From: Clostridia bacterium | GTDB lineage: Bacteria > Bacillota > Clostridia > TANB77 > CAG-508 | Direction: 5' to 3' | Length of the DNA stretch: 64,000 nt | Assembly (NCBI GenBank): GCA_900770415.1 | Contig: CAAGKN010000026.1 | Coordinates: forward strand, 124,001 to 188,000 | Shown here: positions 45,353-54,272 of the stretch, piece after piece | How positions within the stretch are numbered: position 1 is the stretch's first letter | Layout of the letters: each line of letters begins with the position of its first letter | The notes under the pieces: generated by a model | Told to the model about the DNA's origin: nothing | Databases searched by the model: none | The model's input: the letters and a program-made list of their open reading frames with translations, nothing else | Program-made: the position numbers and the translations under genes

Positions 45353-46357
45353 TTATTTGTATAAATAAATTTGTGGATTTTGTCTTACTCCATTTACTCT
45401 TATTTCTAAGTGTAAGTGAGGTCCTGTTGAATTTCCTGTTGATCCAACTGCGGCTATTGCTTCACCTTGTGCAACTGTTTGACCTGCTGTTACATATAGT
45501 TTACTACAATGTCCATATACTGTTTCTACACCATTTCCATGGCTTATTTTTACAAAGTTTCCTAAACCTCCACCATTATTTCCAGAATAAGTTACTGTTC
45601 CTGCTGCTGCTGCAACTATTGTTGTTCCTGTTGATGTTGCTATATCTAGTCCTGTATGGTTTCCACTAGCTCTTCGACCAAATCTTGATGTTATTATTCC
45701 TGATACTGGTCTTATTAATCCTATTCCTAGAACTGCTGATGATGGTGTTTCTGTACTTGCTATTCTTTGTCCTGTATATGTTGCATAAGCTGATGTTGCT
45801 ACAACTACTGGTTTTACATATAATGCTGTTACAACTTTATCTTTTTCTGTAAATTCTTTCATTTCTGTTGAATGAACTTGTGTATATGCTATTTTATTTA
45901 TATTTGTACTTTTCTTTGATTTTAACTCATTAATTATAGCTTCTGCTTCGTCTTTTGTTCCTACATAATATTTTTCTTCGTTACTTACTACTATTGCATA
46001 GTATTCATAATATGTTGTTCCTGAGCTTTTTACCTTTTCAAATATTTCTTCATCATTTGCTTGGTTATCTTTTTTTAGTAAGCATAATGAATATTCTGGT
46101 AAATCTTTAATATCTATAAATGCAATATTACTATTTTCTTTGCTCTCTATATAATCATTTATTCTCTTTTGTAATTTGCTTTTATTTGATGTATATCCTA
46201 AAAATTCTCCGTTTACTGTTACGCTATACATTGGTTTATATACTAAAGATATTAGTCCTACTATTAATGCTGTAGATATCATAATAAGAAATAAAACTTT
46301 TAACGAACTTCTAACATGCACAAATATATTTTTTATACTTCTTAAAATAATAAACAC
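45353..46357 (-). CDS. M23-family cell-wall endopeptidase
   Basis: The 334-residue protein has an N-terminal membrane segment (about 18-40), a middle region with short repeated motifs (YSVTVNGEFLGYTSNKSKL), and a C-terminal LytM domain. The zinc ligands are in GNHTGLDIATSTG and GPHLHLEIRVNG, with the second-shell His in YGHCSKL. It is likely an amidase activator or a peptidoglycan endopeptidase acting outside the membrane. The layout resembles spore or division-associated M23 proteins. Confidence 0.92.
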   Translation of the reverse strand: MFIILRSIKNIFVHVRSSLKVLFLIMISTALIVGLISLVYKPMYSVTVNGEFLGYTSNKSKLQKRINDYIESKENSNIAFIDIKDLPEYSLCLLKKDNQANDEEIFEKVKSSGTTYYEYYAIVVSNEEKYYVGTKDEAEAIINELKSKKSTNINKIAYTQVHSTEMKEFTEKDKVVTALYVKPVVVATSAYATYTGQRIASTETPSSAVLGIGLIRPVSGIITSRFGRRASGNHTGLDIATSTGTTIVAAAAGTVTYSGNNGGGLGNFVKISHGNGVETVYGHCSKLYVTAGQTVAQGEAIAAVGSTGNSTGPHLHLEIRVNGVRQNPQIYLYK

Positions 46358-46687
46358 TCCTAACTATTTTTATTTTTCCACTTTTCTATTTTACATTAAT
46401 TTTACATTTTTGGCAATTTTTATATTCTTTTATTTGCTCCTTTAATGTTAGTGATGCTTGCATTTTCTCTTTTTTCCTCTATTTTACTCCCAAAAGCTCT
46501 GTTTTTTGTGCTGTGAATTATCTGTTTTGTTTATTTCCGTAGGGATTGGTGGGTTAGGCAAATTGTAATTTGTAATTTCACACCTCACACCTCTCACATC
46601 AATTAAACAAATTACATTTTTTTGAATAATTTATTAATTTTTGTAAACAATATACTTGTTAAATAAAAAATGGAAAGGATGATTTTA
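46358..46687. other. 330-base intergenic region holding a repeat
   Basis: No ORF of note. 46561-46616 is a MITE-like repeat; the rest is AT-rich and holds the upstream sequences of the coat genes. Confidence 0.6.
46561..46616. repeat. MITE-like intergenic repeat, copy 4
   Basis: Ends TGTAATTTGT and ACAAATTACA are inverted. The interior has CACACCTCACACCTCTCACA and CATCAATTAA, closely matching 14442-14490. Confidence 0.65.
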
Positions 46688-46873
46688 ATGTCAGAACTAA
46701 GTCAAGTAGAATTACAAAATTTAAGGCACTTAATAGGTGCACACGACACATCATATCAAAAATTAAACACATACGCATCACAATGTGTTGACCCACAAAT
46801 AAAGCAAATGTTTACAAAGGCTGCACAAGATTCATTAAATACAAAACAAAAATTGTTAACATTTTTAAATTAG
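46688..46873 (+). CDS. Small CotF-like protein, first of a pair
   Basis: The 61-residue protein starts MSELSQVELQNLRHLIGAHD with GGA about 11 bases upstream; the ATG at 46670 is less likely. LRHLIGAHDTSYQKLNTYAS and QMFTKAAQDSLNTKQKLL give the helical-hairpin pattern of CotF-type coat proteins. It lies 11 bases before a second coat-like gene. The pair suggests a spore-forming ancestor. Confidence 0.75.
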   Translation: MSELSQVELQNLRHLIGAHDTSYQKLNTYASQCVDPQIKQMFTKAAQDSLNTKQKLLTFLN

Positions 46874-46884
46874 GAGGTAAGAAT

Positions 46885-47130
46885 ATGGAAGAAAAATACA
46901 TGGTTAACGATATATTAGAAAGCGTTAAAGCAGAGCTTACAACATATCAAGGAGTTATTTCAGAAGCAGAAAATATGCAATTAAGACAAACAATACAACA
47001 GATAAGAAATAATGACGAATCATTCCAATATGAATTATTTAAGGTAGCACAAGCAAAAGGATATTACACACCAGCAGGGCAAGCACCACAGACAGAAATA
47101 GACAAAGTAAAAAACGAAGTAAGTAATTAG
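46885..47130 (+). CDS. CotF family spore coat protein
   Basis: The 81-residue protein has DILESVKAELTTYQGVISEA and a C-terminal FELFKVAQAKGYYTPAGQAP-like end, as in coat protein F domains (the actual segment is YELFKVAQAKGYYTPAG). It is the second gene of the small coat operon, with a GGAGG Shine-Dalgarno. It probably coats spores, although no other sporulation gene is in the window. Confidence 0.85.
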   Translation: MEEKYMVNDILESVKAELTTYQGVISEAENMQLRQTIQQIRNNDESFQYELFKVAQAKGYYTPAGQAPQTEIDKVKNEVSN

Positions 47131-47136
47131 ATAAAT

Positions 47137-47250
47137 TGTAATTTGTAATTATATTCAAAATTAAAATATGTTGCAAACGTTGTAGGGGTCGCCCAGGAGT
47201 GCGACCCCTACAAACCAAAAAATAAATTTAGTCATACAAATTCCAATTTT
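47137..47250. repeat. MITE-like intergenic repeat, copy 5
   Basis: Ends AAATTGTAATTTGTA and TACAAATTCCAATTT are inverted. The centre is a 12-bp palindrome TGTAGGGGTCGC...GCGACCCCTACA (47181-47212). Confidence 0.65.
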
Positions 47251-47257
47251 TTTGCAT

Positions 47258-47284
47258 AAAAAAAGAAGATTGCTCTTCTTTTTT
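47258..47284 (-). terminator. Terminator of pcrA
   Basis: AAAGAAGA and TCTTCTTT pair around TTGC with flanking A and T runs at the pcrA stop codon. Confidence 0.8.
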
Positions 47285-49555
47285 ATCTTATTTCTAAATT
47301 TGCGAATTTTGCCATTAGTCTTTTATGTCCTGCTTTTTCAAAGTTTATATCTAGTTTTAAGTCTTCTCCTTCTTGTTCTACTGAGTTTATTACTCCTTCT
47401 CCAAATTTTTTGTGGTATACTGTTACACCTGCTCTAAATTTGCTTAAATCTACTCCTTCTGTTTTTGTTTTGTTTAGTGAATTTAAGAAACTTTCTGCTG
47501 TTCTAAATTGATATGCTGGTTCTTTTGGAGAGTATTTATCTCCGAATGCTTTTGTTTGATATTTTTTTACTGTTCCATATTCCCACTCATATTTTGTTTC
47601 TCTTGGTTCGTATAGTTTTTCTGTTTTTGTATTTTTATCTCCGTCTAGCATTTCTGGTGGTATTTCTTCTATAAATCTAGATATTTTGTTGCATGATGTT
47701 GAACCAAATATAGTTCTTTGTCTGCTACATGTTAAGTATAAAAATTGTTCTGCCCTTGTTAGTCCAACATAACAAAGTCTTCTTTCTTCTTCCAGTTCTC
47801 TTTCTTCTCCTATTGATTTATAACTTGGGAATATTCCGGTCTTCCATTCCTATTAAAAATACTACTGGGAATTCTAGCCCCTTTGCACTATGTAAAGTCA
47901 TTAATGTTACTGCTTCGTCTGTATCTTCTAATTCGTCTACATCACTTGTAAGTGTTATACTTTCTAAGAATTCTGCTAAGTTGTTTTCTGCAGCTTCATC
48001 CTCAAACTCTATTGCTACTGTTAAAAACTCATCTAAGTTTTCTAGTCTTGTTTCTGCTTGTGTGGTACTTTCTAGCTCTAAAGCTTTTGTATATCCTGTT
48101 TTGTTTAGTGTTTGTTTTACAAGTTCTGAAATTTTAATTTCATCTTTACTTGCTCTTAATTCTTCTATTACATTTACAAAATCTCTCGAATTTGCGAATA
48201 CTTTATTTAGTCCAAACTCATCTGCTTTTTTTATTACTTCATACATTGATATTCCGGTTTGTTGATGCTATTGATTCTATTTTTTCTAAACTTGTTTTTC
48301 CTATTCCTCTTTTAGGCTCATTTATTATTCTTTGCAAACTTAAATTATCTGATGTGTTTTGAATTAATCTTAAATAGCTAATTATATCTTTTATTTCTTT
48401 TCTTTCGTAGAATTTGTGTCCACCTATAATTCTGTATGGAATTCCTTCTCTTACTAAAATCTCTTCTATACTACGTGACTGTGCATTCATTCTGTATAGA
48501 ATTGCAAAATCTGAATATTTTAAATACTCTTCTCTTCTTAAATGTTCTATTTCTTCTGCAATATATCTTGCTTCATCATATTCATCATTACATATATGTA
48601 CTTCTGGAAGCTTTCCTTCTTCTTTTTCTGTCCATAAGTTTTTTTCATATTTTTTGCTATTATTTTTGATTATTGCATTTGCTGCATTTAATATACTTTT
48701 TGTAGATCTATAATTTTGCTCTAATTTTATTATTTTTGTTCCTGGAAAATCCTTTTCAAAATTTAATATATTTGATATGTCTGCTCCTCTAAAAGAATAT
48801 ATTCCTTGGTCATTATCTCCTACGGCTGTAATATTTCCGTGTCTTGCTGCAATTAATGTTAGTAGTGTAAATTGTGATTTATTTGTATCTTGATACTCGT
48901 CTACTAATACATATTTGAATTTATCTGAATAATACTCTAAAACATCTGGGTTTTCTGTTAATATGTCTATTGTAAAATTGATAATATCATCAAAATCTAT
49001 TGCATTATTTTCTTTTAATTTTCTTTGATATACAGCATATATTTCTGCAATTTTTTCTTTTCTATATTCACCATTTGTTCTTAATTTGTAGCTTTCTGGT
49101 GTAAGCATTTCATTTTTTGCATTGCTTATTTCTGATAATACGCTTCTATCTGTAAACAATTTATCATCAATATTTAATTCTCTTAAACATTGTTTTACTA
49201 AACTTCTTTGGTCTGATGTATCGAATATTATAAATGAGCTTTCATATCCTAATCTATCTATAAATCTTCTTAAAATTCTAACACAAATAGAGTGGAAAGT
49301 TCCTAGCCACATTTCATTTGCTGCTTCTCCAACTAATGCTTCTACCCTTGTTTTCATTTCGTTTGCTGCTTTATTTGTAAATGTAATTGCAAGTATTTGC
49401 CATGGCTTTACATTCTTTTCTCCTATTAAATATGCTATTTTATGTGTTAATACTTTTGTTTTTCCTGAACCTGCACCTGCTATAATTAGGTTTGGTCCCT
49501 CTGTATTTATTACTGCTTCATATTGTTTATCGTTTAGTCCTTCTAATATGTTCAT
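47283..49555 (-). CDS. pcrA: ATP-dependent DNA helicase PcrA/UvrD; two +1 shifts at CGG
   Basis: Reading CGGA at codons 434 and 573 as Gly joins three fragments into a 756-residue SF1A helicase. Motifs in order: GLNDKQYEAV (Q), AGAGSGKTKVL (I), ITFTNKAANEMK (Ia), LVDEYQDTNKSQ (II), VGDNDQGIYSFRGA (III), LEQNYRST (IV), VTLMTLHSAKGLEFPVVFL (V), then GMEDGIFPSYKSIGEERELE across the second shift, and CYVGLTRAEQFLYL (VI). The C-terminal VYHKKFGEGVI motif that contacts RNA polymerase is intact. Unshifted reading loses motifs V and VI. Fragment ends match exactly at the CGGs. Confidence 0.92.
47836..47838 (-). other. CGG +1 frameshift site (pcrA, codon 573)
   Basis: GAC-CGGA-ATA: Gly restores GMEDGIFPS between motifs V and VI. 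Confidence 0.9.
48254..48256 (-). other. CGG +1 frameshift site (pcrA, codon 434)
   Basis: AAC-CGGA-ATA: Gly gives IASTNGISMYEVIKKA; otherwise the frame stops four codons later. Confidence 0.88.
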
Positions 49556-49607
49556 TTGTTTATTCCTTTCTTTGATTTGTTTGAAGTGAGAAGTGTGCTG
49601 ATGTGAA

Positions 49608-50054
49608 TTATATTTTTCCTATAATCCTATCAAGGCACTCTTGTATTTCTTTTGCACAATTTTTGTATACTTCTATTCCGTATCCCCATGGGTCTTTTAT
49701 ATCTAAATCATTTTGTGGATATCCTGCATATTCTTTTATTGTAAATACTTTTTCTTTTAATTCTGGATACATATTTATAACACTATTTTTATGTGAAATT
49801 GTTGCGCAAAGTATTACATCCATGTCTTCTATGTTTGAGTTTCTTATATTTGTTGCTCTATGATTTCTTAAATCTATCCCATATTCATTCATTGTTTCAA
49901 TTGCTTCATATGTTGGAATATCACCATTTTGTGCATATATGCCACACGAATATACTTGTACATTTTTATTTTGTTCTTTTACCATTTTTTCAAACATTGC
50001 ATGTGCCATTGCACTTCTGCAAATGTTGCCTGTGCATATAAACATTATTTTCAT
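49608..50054 (-). CDS. Low-molecular-weight protein (arginine or tyrosine) phosphatase
   Basis: The 148-residue enzyme has the P-loop FICTGNICRSAMA (CX5R) at the N-terminus and the general-acid Asp in DLDIKDPWGYGIEVY. It is closest in layout to YwlE/YfkJ-type phosphatases of Firmicutes; whether it acts on phospho-Tyr or phospho-Arg cannot be told. It sits between pcrA and the pyrimidine-nucleoside phosphorylase. Confidence 0.92.
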   Translation of the reverse strand: MKIMFICTGNICRSAMAHAMFEKMVKEQNKNVQVYSCGIYAQNGDIPTYEAIETMNEYGIDLRNHRATNIRNSNIEDMDVILCATISHKNSVINMYPELKEKVFTIKEYAGYPQNDLDIKDPWGYGIEVYKNCAKEIQECLDRIIGKI

Positions 50055-50068
50055 TTTTTGTTTTCCTC

Positions 50069-51370
50069 CTATATAATTCCTAAAATATATTTTTCTTTTT
50101 TTACTGGCTCTTCTACTATTTTGTATGCGTTTTGCATATCTTCTACTGCTGTTTCTCCTTTTTGCTTATTGTTTGCATACACGAATGCTAGTATATCACC
50201 TTTCTTTACTTTGTCTGCATTTTTCTTATTTAGCACTATTCCTACTGCTTTGTCTATATCGTCTTCTTTTCTTAATCTTCCTGCTCCTAAGTCTACTGAT
50301 ATTTTTCCTACTTCTCCTGCATTTAGTTTTTCTACATATCCGTCTTTTCCACAAATTACTGGTAATATGTATTTTGCTTTTTCAAATTTATCTGTATTTT
50401 TTACATATTCTATATCGCCATTTTGATTTTGTACTAATTTCAAAAATTTATTATATGCTTTTCCGTTTTTTATATTTTCTAATATTTTTAGTTTGTTTTC
50501 TTCTAAATTGTCACCTTTATCTGCAAGTTTTAGTATATATGCTCCTATTGTTGTTATTATTTCTTTTATGTCTTCTGGCATATTTCCTTTTAAACATTCT
50601 ATTGTTTCTATAATTTCTAAGCTATTTCCTATTGCATATCCAACTGGTTCGTCCATATTTGTAATTATACATACTGTTTCTCTATTTGCTAACTTTCCTA
50701 TGTTTTTCATTATATTAGATAACTCTATTGCATCTTTTTCGTTTTGCATAAAAGCTCCACTTCCACATGTTACATCTAATACTATTTTGTTTGCTCCTGC
50801 AGCTATTTTTTTGCTCATTATGCTTGATGCTATAAGTGACATATTGTCTACACAGCTAATTGTATCACGTAGTGCATATATTTTTTTATCTGCTGGCGCT
50901 AAATTGGCTGTTTGGCCAATTAGGCTTATGCCAACTTTTTGCACGTTTTCTATAAATTCGTCTGTTTTTATTTCTGTTTTATATCCCGGAATTGATTCTA
51001 GTTTATCTACTGTTCCACCAGTAAAGCCCAAGCCTCTTCCAGACATTTTTGCAACTGGCACGCCAAGTGATGCAATAATTGGCATTAACACTAATGTTAT
51101 TTTATCTCCAACTCCTCCTGTACTATGTTTATCTATAACTGTTTTAGAAATTTTTGATAAATCTAGAATTTCTCCAGAGTGTGCCATTTCTAATGTTAAA
51201 TTTGTAGTTTCTTCACTATTTAATCCATTGATATACATTGCCATAATTAGTGCTGCTGCTTGATAATCTGTAACAGTTCCTTTTGTATATTCTTCTATAA
51301 AATATTTTATTTCTTCTTTATTTAATTCTAATCCATCTCTTTTTTTAGCTATAATTTCTTTAATATTCAT
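50069..51370 (-). CDS. pdp: Pyrimidine-nucleoside phosphorylase
   Basis: The 433-residue enzyme splits uridine and thymidine into base and sugar phosphate. The signature is IDKHSTGGVGDKITLVL, followed by GRGLGFTGGTVDKLESIPG and LDVTCGSGAFM. The ATG at 51370 follows GGAGGTT; the open frame upstream to 51556 is not conserved and overlaps a divergent gene. It is probably co-transcribed with the phosphatase gene, 15 bases away. Confidence 0.94.
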   Translation of the reverse strand: MNIKEIIAKKRDGLELNKEEIKYFIEEYTKGTVTDYQAAALIMAMYINGLNSEETTNLTLEMAHSGEILDLSKISKTVIDKHSTGGVGDKITLVLMPIIASLGVPVAKMSGRGLGFTGGTVDKLESIPGYKTEIKTDEFIENVQKVGISLIGQTANLAPADKKIYALRDTISCVDNMSLIASSIMSKKIAAGANKIVLDVTCGSGAFMQNEKDAIELSNIMKNIGKLANRETVCIITNMDEPVGYAIGNSLEIIETIECLKGNMPEDIKEIITTIGAYILKLADKGDNLEENKLKILENIKNGKAYNKFLKLVQNQNGDIEYVKNTDKFEKAKYILPVICGKDGYVEKLNAGEVGKISVDLGAGRLRKEDDIDKAVGIVLNKKNADKVKKGDILAFVYANNKQKGETAVEDMQNAYKIVEEPVKKEKYILGII

Positions 51371-51387
51371 AAAATAACCTCCAAAAT

Positions 51388-51416
51388 TTGATTTTTTTAT
51401 GTAAAATGTGTATAAT
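51388..51416 (+). promoter_or_regulatory. Sigma-A-type promoter of the small ORF at 51452
   Basis: TTGATT (51388-51393), 17-base spacer, TATAAT (51411-51416). Confidence 0.75.
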
Positions 51417-51451
51417 AGTTTTACATTCTTTTTTAAGGAGGAGTTACCTAA

Positions 51452-51643
51452 ATGTGTAATTCTATTGTTTGTTTGGAAAATCGGCTTAAGGCTTGTAAAA
51501 CTCTTGATGATTACAGGCTCTTGATTGGGTCTTGTAGTATTGCTCTCACACGGCATATTGATCTTGAGAGCCAGAAAGTGATTTACGGCATTCTTCAGAA
51601 ATGTGTTACAAACTGTTTATGGATTCTTAATTCTGAAGATTAA
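51452..51643 (+). CDS. Small Cys-containing hypothetical protein with two in-frame CGG codons
   Basis: The 63-residue protein (MCNSIVCLENRLKACKTLDD) is not recognised. It has a consensus promoter, a strong AAGGAGGAG and a terminator, so it is a real transcription unit. Codons 11 and 35 are CGG (both CGGC). A +1 shift at the first would end the product at about 23 residues. Its codon use (AGG, CTC, GGG) differs from neighbours, which suggests foreign origin. It is the second exception to the CGG rule. Confidence 0.65.
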   Translation: MCNSIVCLENRLKACKTLDDYRLLIGSCSIALTRHIDLESQKVIYGILQKCVTNCLWILNSED

Positions 51644-51671
51644 AGCTTACTTTTTCAAATTTCAAACATTT

Positions 51672-51699
51672 TGGCGTAGTTGGACTTCCAACTGCGCCA
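51672..51699 (+). terminator. Terminator of the small ORF
   Basis: TGGCGTAGTTGG and CCAACTGCGCCA (one mismatch) around ACTT, then TTTCTTTTT. Confidence 0.85.
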
Positions 51700-51747
51700 T
51701 TTCTTTTTAGTAATTTACTCCTTCATTTTCTCTTTTTTGTTTATAGA

Positions 51748-52374
51748 TTATATGAAGTTTTTTACAAAACTTTTTCTATGTATTGAACATATTCCATACT
51801 CTTTTATTGCTTGTATATGTTTTGCTGTTCCATATCCTTTATGACTTGCAAATCCGTATTGTGGATAGATTTGATCATATTCCCTCATTATCCTGTCCCT
51901 AGTTACTTTTGCCACAATTGATGCTGCCGATATACTATAAATTTTAGCATCTCCTTTTATCACTGATATATATGGAATTTGGTGTGTATCTATTTTTTCT
52001 AGAGCATCTACCACTATAACTTCTGGTTTTATTTTTAGGTTATCTATTGCCATTGTTAGTGCTTTTTTTGTTGCATTTAATATATTTATTTCGTCTATTT
52101 CATCTTGCATTACAATTCCTGTACTCCATGCAATTGCTTCATTTGTTATCTTTTCGTAAAGCATTTCTCTTTTTGTTTCTGACACTTTTTTTGAGTCATT
52201 TACATATTCTATAAAGGAATCCTGTGGCATTATTACACATCCTACCACTACTGGTCCTGCTAAAGGCCCTCTTCCAGCTTCATCTATACCCGCAATATAT
52301 TTTATTCCTTTATCATATAACTTTTTTTCGTATTCTTTTAATTTATTTAGTCTTTCAATTTCTCTTTCTTTCAT
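51748..52374 (-). CDS. rnhB: Ribonuclease HII
   Basis: The 208-residue enzyme removes ribonucleotides from DNA-RNA hybrids. Catalytic acids are in IAGIDEAGRGPLAGPVVVG (Asp-Glu) and VIVVDALEK; YVNDSKKVSETKR and ISAASIVAKVTRDR are also typical. It follows the pilin-like gene by 2 bases on the same strand. Confidence 0.96.
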   Translation of the reverse strand: MKEREIERLNKLKEYEKKLYDKGIKYIAGIDEAGRGPLAGPVVVGCVIMPQDSFIEYVNDSKKVSETKREMLYEKITNEAIAWSTGIVMQDEIDEINILNATKKALTMAIDNLKIKPEVIVVDALEKIDTHQIPYISVIKGDAKIYSISAASIVAKVTRDRIMREYDQIYPQYGFASHKGYGTAKHIQAIKEYGICSIHRKSFVKNFI

Positions 52375-52376
52375 TA

Positions 52377-52835
52377 TTAATCCTCTTCTTGTAGCTCTGT
52401 TAAACTATATTTTCCGTCTACTGCCTTTGAATAGTACACTTCTATTTCGTCATCTCCATAGCATACAATATAAAATTCTGATTTATTAGAGCTTATTGAT
52501 GCTAATCCTTGGTCATTTAAGTCTTCCTGAGTCCATATATAGCATTTATTTATTTTTTCACCTGGTATTTCTACTTTTACATCTGTTGTTGTATGCTCTG
52601 TGTCCTCTATTAAGGGTGTTCCTACCAAGTTTTCTATATCTTTAAAATTATACTTATCTTTAACTATTTTTGCTTTTGTTTTTATTGATATCATATTTGT
52701 TATTATGTCTTGTTTTTCTGATTCGTCTATTGAGTTTGTTCCTATTTTTACTGTTACTCCAACTAGTATTAGCATTATTATTACTGTAAGTACTAATGCT
52801 ATTATTGTTATACCATTTTTACTTTTTAAATTCAT
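52377..52835 (-). CDS. Type IV pilin-like / pseudopilin protein
   Basis: The 152-residue protein begins MNLKSKNGITIIALVLTVII: a short basic leader ending in Gly, then a 20-residue hydrophobic helix, as in class III prepilin signals cut by a prepilin peptidase. The Glu at mature position 5 is replaced by Ile. The rest is a soluble acidic domain. No pilus assembly genes are near, so it could be a lone pseudopilin or a different single-pass protein. It is co-transcribed with rnhB. Confidence 0.78.
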   Translation of the reverse strand: MNLKSKNGITIIALVLTVIIMLILVGVTVKIGTNSIDESEKQDIITNMISIKTKAKIVKDKYNFKDIENLVGTPLIEDTEHTTTDVKVEIPGEKINKCYIWTQEDLNDQGLASISSNKSEFYIVCYGDDEIEVYYSKAVDGKYSLTELQEED

Positions 52836-53018
52836 TTTTTCAACTCCTTAAATTGTTTTTATTATATTATATGTAGAAATTTATTTCAATATAATTTTTA
52901 GGTAAATTGGAATTTGTATTATTAATTTTTCAGGATTTTTTAATATATATCTTGTATTATATTTTTAGTTTAGGTTATTATTATATTAGATATTTATTTT
53001 TATAAGGAGGTTATATTA

Positions 53019-54230
53019 ATGAAAGAAAACAATGATTTTTTTAAAGGTTTTGATGATACTTCAAATGGAAGTTCTAGTTTTGGAAAGTCTTTTTTAATTC
53101 CGTTTTTTTCTGGAATATTGGGCACAACTTTAGTTATATCTATAGCTTTTAGTGTTCCTGGTATAAAAGATTCTATTTTAAACGTTTCTACTGGAAAAAC
53201 AGAAGAGACTTCTACAATTCCTGCTTCTACTTCTAACACTGGAACTGTTCAAACTGTATCTCTTTCTAATTATTCTGATACTGCAATATATTCTGCAAAT
53301 AAAGTTTTACCTTCAATTGTTGGTATTACTGTAGAATACACTGTAACCTCAAACTTTATGCAAGGTATGTCACAACTTGCACAAGCACAAGGCTCTGGAA
53401 TTATAATTAGTAAAGATGGATATATATTAACAAATAATCATATTATTAATTCTAGTGATTCTTCTAGTTATTATGAAGTTTCTAAAGCAACAAAGGTATA
53501 TGTATATTTGTATAATGATTCTACTCCGTATGAAGCTAAAATTATTGGTACAGATGAGCAAACTGATTTAGCTGTTATAAAAATTGAAAAAGATAATTTA
53601 ACAGCAGCAGAGCTTGGAGATTCTAGTTCTGTTAAAATTGGAGAATTTGCAATGGCTATTGGAAATCCTTTGGGAATGCAAAGTAGTGTTACTTCTGGAA
53701 TTATAAGTGCTGTAAATAGAGCTGTTACAGGTGACAATGGAACTACTTATACTTTAATTCAAACTGATGCAGCAATAAACTCTGGAAACAGTGGTGGAGC
53801 ATTAGTAAATAGTGAAGGTAAAGTAATTGGTATTAATACTTTAAAGCTTTCTGGAACTGGTATTGAAGGTATGGGATTTGCTATTCCAATTAATGATACA
53901 ATTGATATTTACAAACAACTAATAGATCATGGAAAAGTTTTAAGGCCTTATATTGGTATTGAAGGAATTGATATTACAGATGCTATGGCTGAAAAGTATA
54001 AACTTCCTGTTGGAATTTATATTAAGGGAATTCAAAGCTCAAGTCCGGCTTCTTTAGTAGATTTAAAATCTGGAGATGTGATTGTTTCTGTTGATGGAAC
54101 TTCTATTAAAACAATGGATGAGTTAAATAAGATAAAAGAATCCAAAAATATTGGAGATACATTAGAACTTGAAATAAATAGAAATGGCCAAACATTTAAA
54201 GTTAATATTAAGTTAGCTGAAAAACCTTAA
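53019..54230 (+). CDS. HtrA/DegP-type membrane-anchored serine protease with PDZ domain
   Basis: The 403-residue protein has an N-terminal membrane anchor (IPFFSGILGTTLVISIAFSV), a trypsin-like domain and one C-terminal PDZ domain. The triad is His in LTNNHIINSS, Asp in EQTDLAVIKIE and Ser in INSGNSGGALVN. The PDZ contains LRPYIGIEG and GDVIVSVDGTSI. It degrades misfolded envelope proteins outside the cell. It has a GGAGG Shine-Dalgarno and its own terminator. Confidence 0.95.
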   Translation: MKENNDFFKGFDDTSNGSSSFGKSFLIPFFSGILGTTLVISIAFSVPGIKDSILNVSTGKTEETSTIPASTSNTGTVQTVSLSNYSDTAIYSANKVLPSIVGITVEYTVTSNFMQGMSQLAQAQGSGIIISKDGYILTNNHIINSSDSSSYYEVSKATKVYVYLYNDSTPYEAKIIGTDEQTDLAVIKIEKDNLTAAELGDSSSVKIGEFAMAIGNPLGMQSSVTSGIISAVNRAVTGDNGTTYTLIQTDAAINSGNSGGALVNSEGKVIGINTLKLSGTGIEGMGFAIPINDTIDIYKQLIDHGKVLRPYIGIEGIDITDAMAEKYKLPVGIYIKGIQSSSPASLVDLKSGDVIVSVDGTSIKTMDELNKIKESKNIGDTLELEINRNGQTFKVNIKLAEKP

Positions 54231-54233
54231 TGT

Positions 54234-54268
54234 AAAAGCCTCTCAATAAAAAATATTGAGAGGCTTTT
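54234..54268. terminator. Bidirectional terminator after htrA
   Basis: AAAAGCCTCTCAAT and ATTGAGAGGCTTTT, nearly perfect, between convergent genes. Confidence 0.88.
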
Positions 54269-54272
54269 TATT

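Noticed and set aside
50069..51556. Longer N-terminus for the pyrimidine-nucleoside phosphorylase
   Set aside because: The extra residues are not family-like and overlap the promoter and divergent gene at 51388-51643; the ATG at 51370 has a good Shine-Dalgarno.
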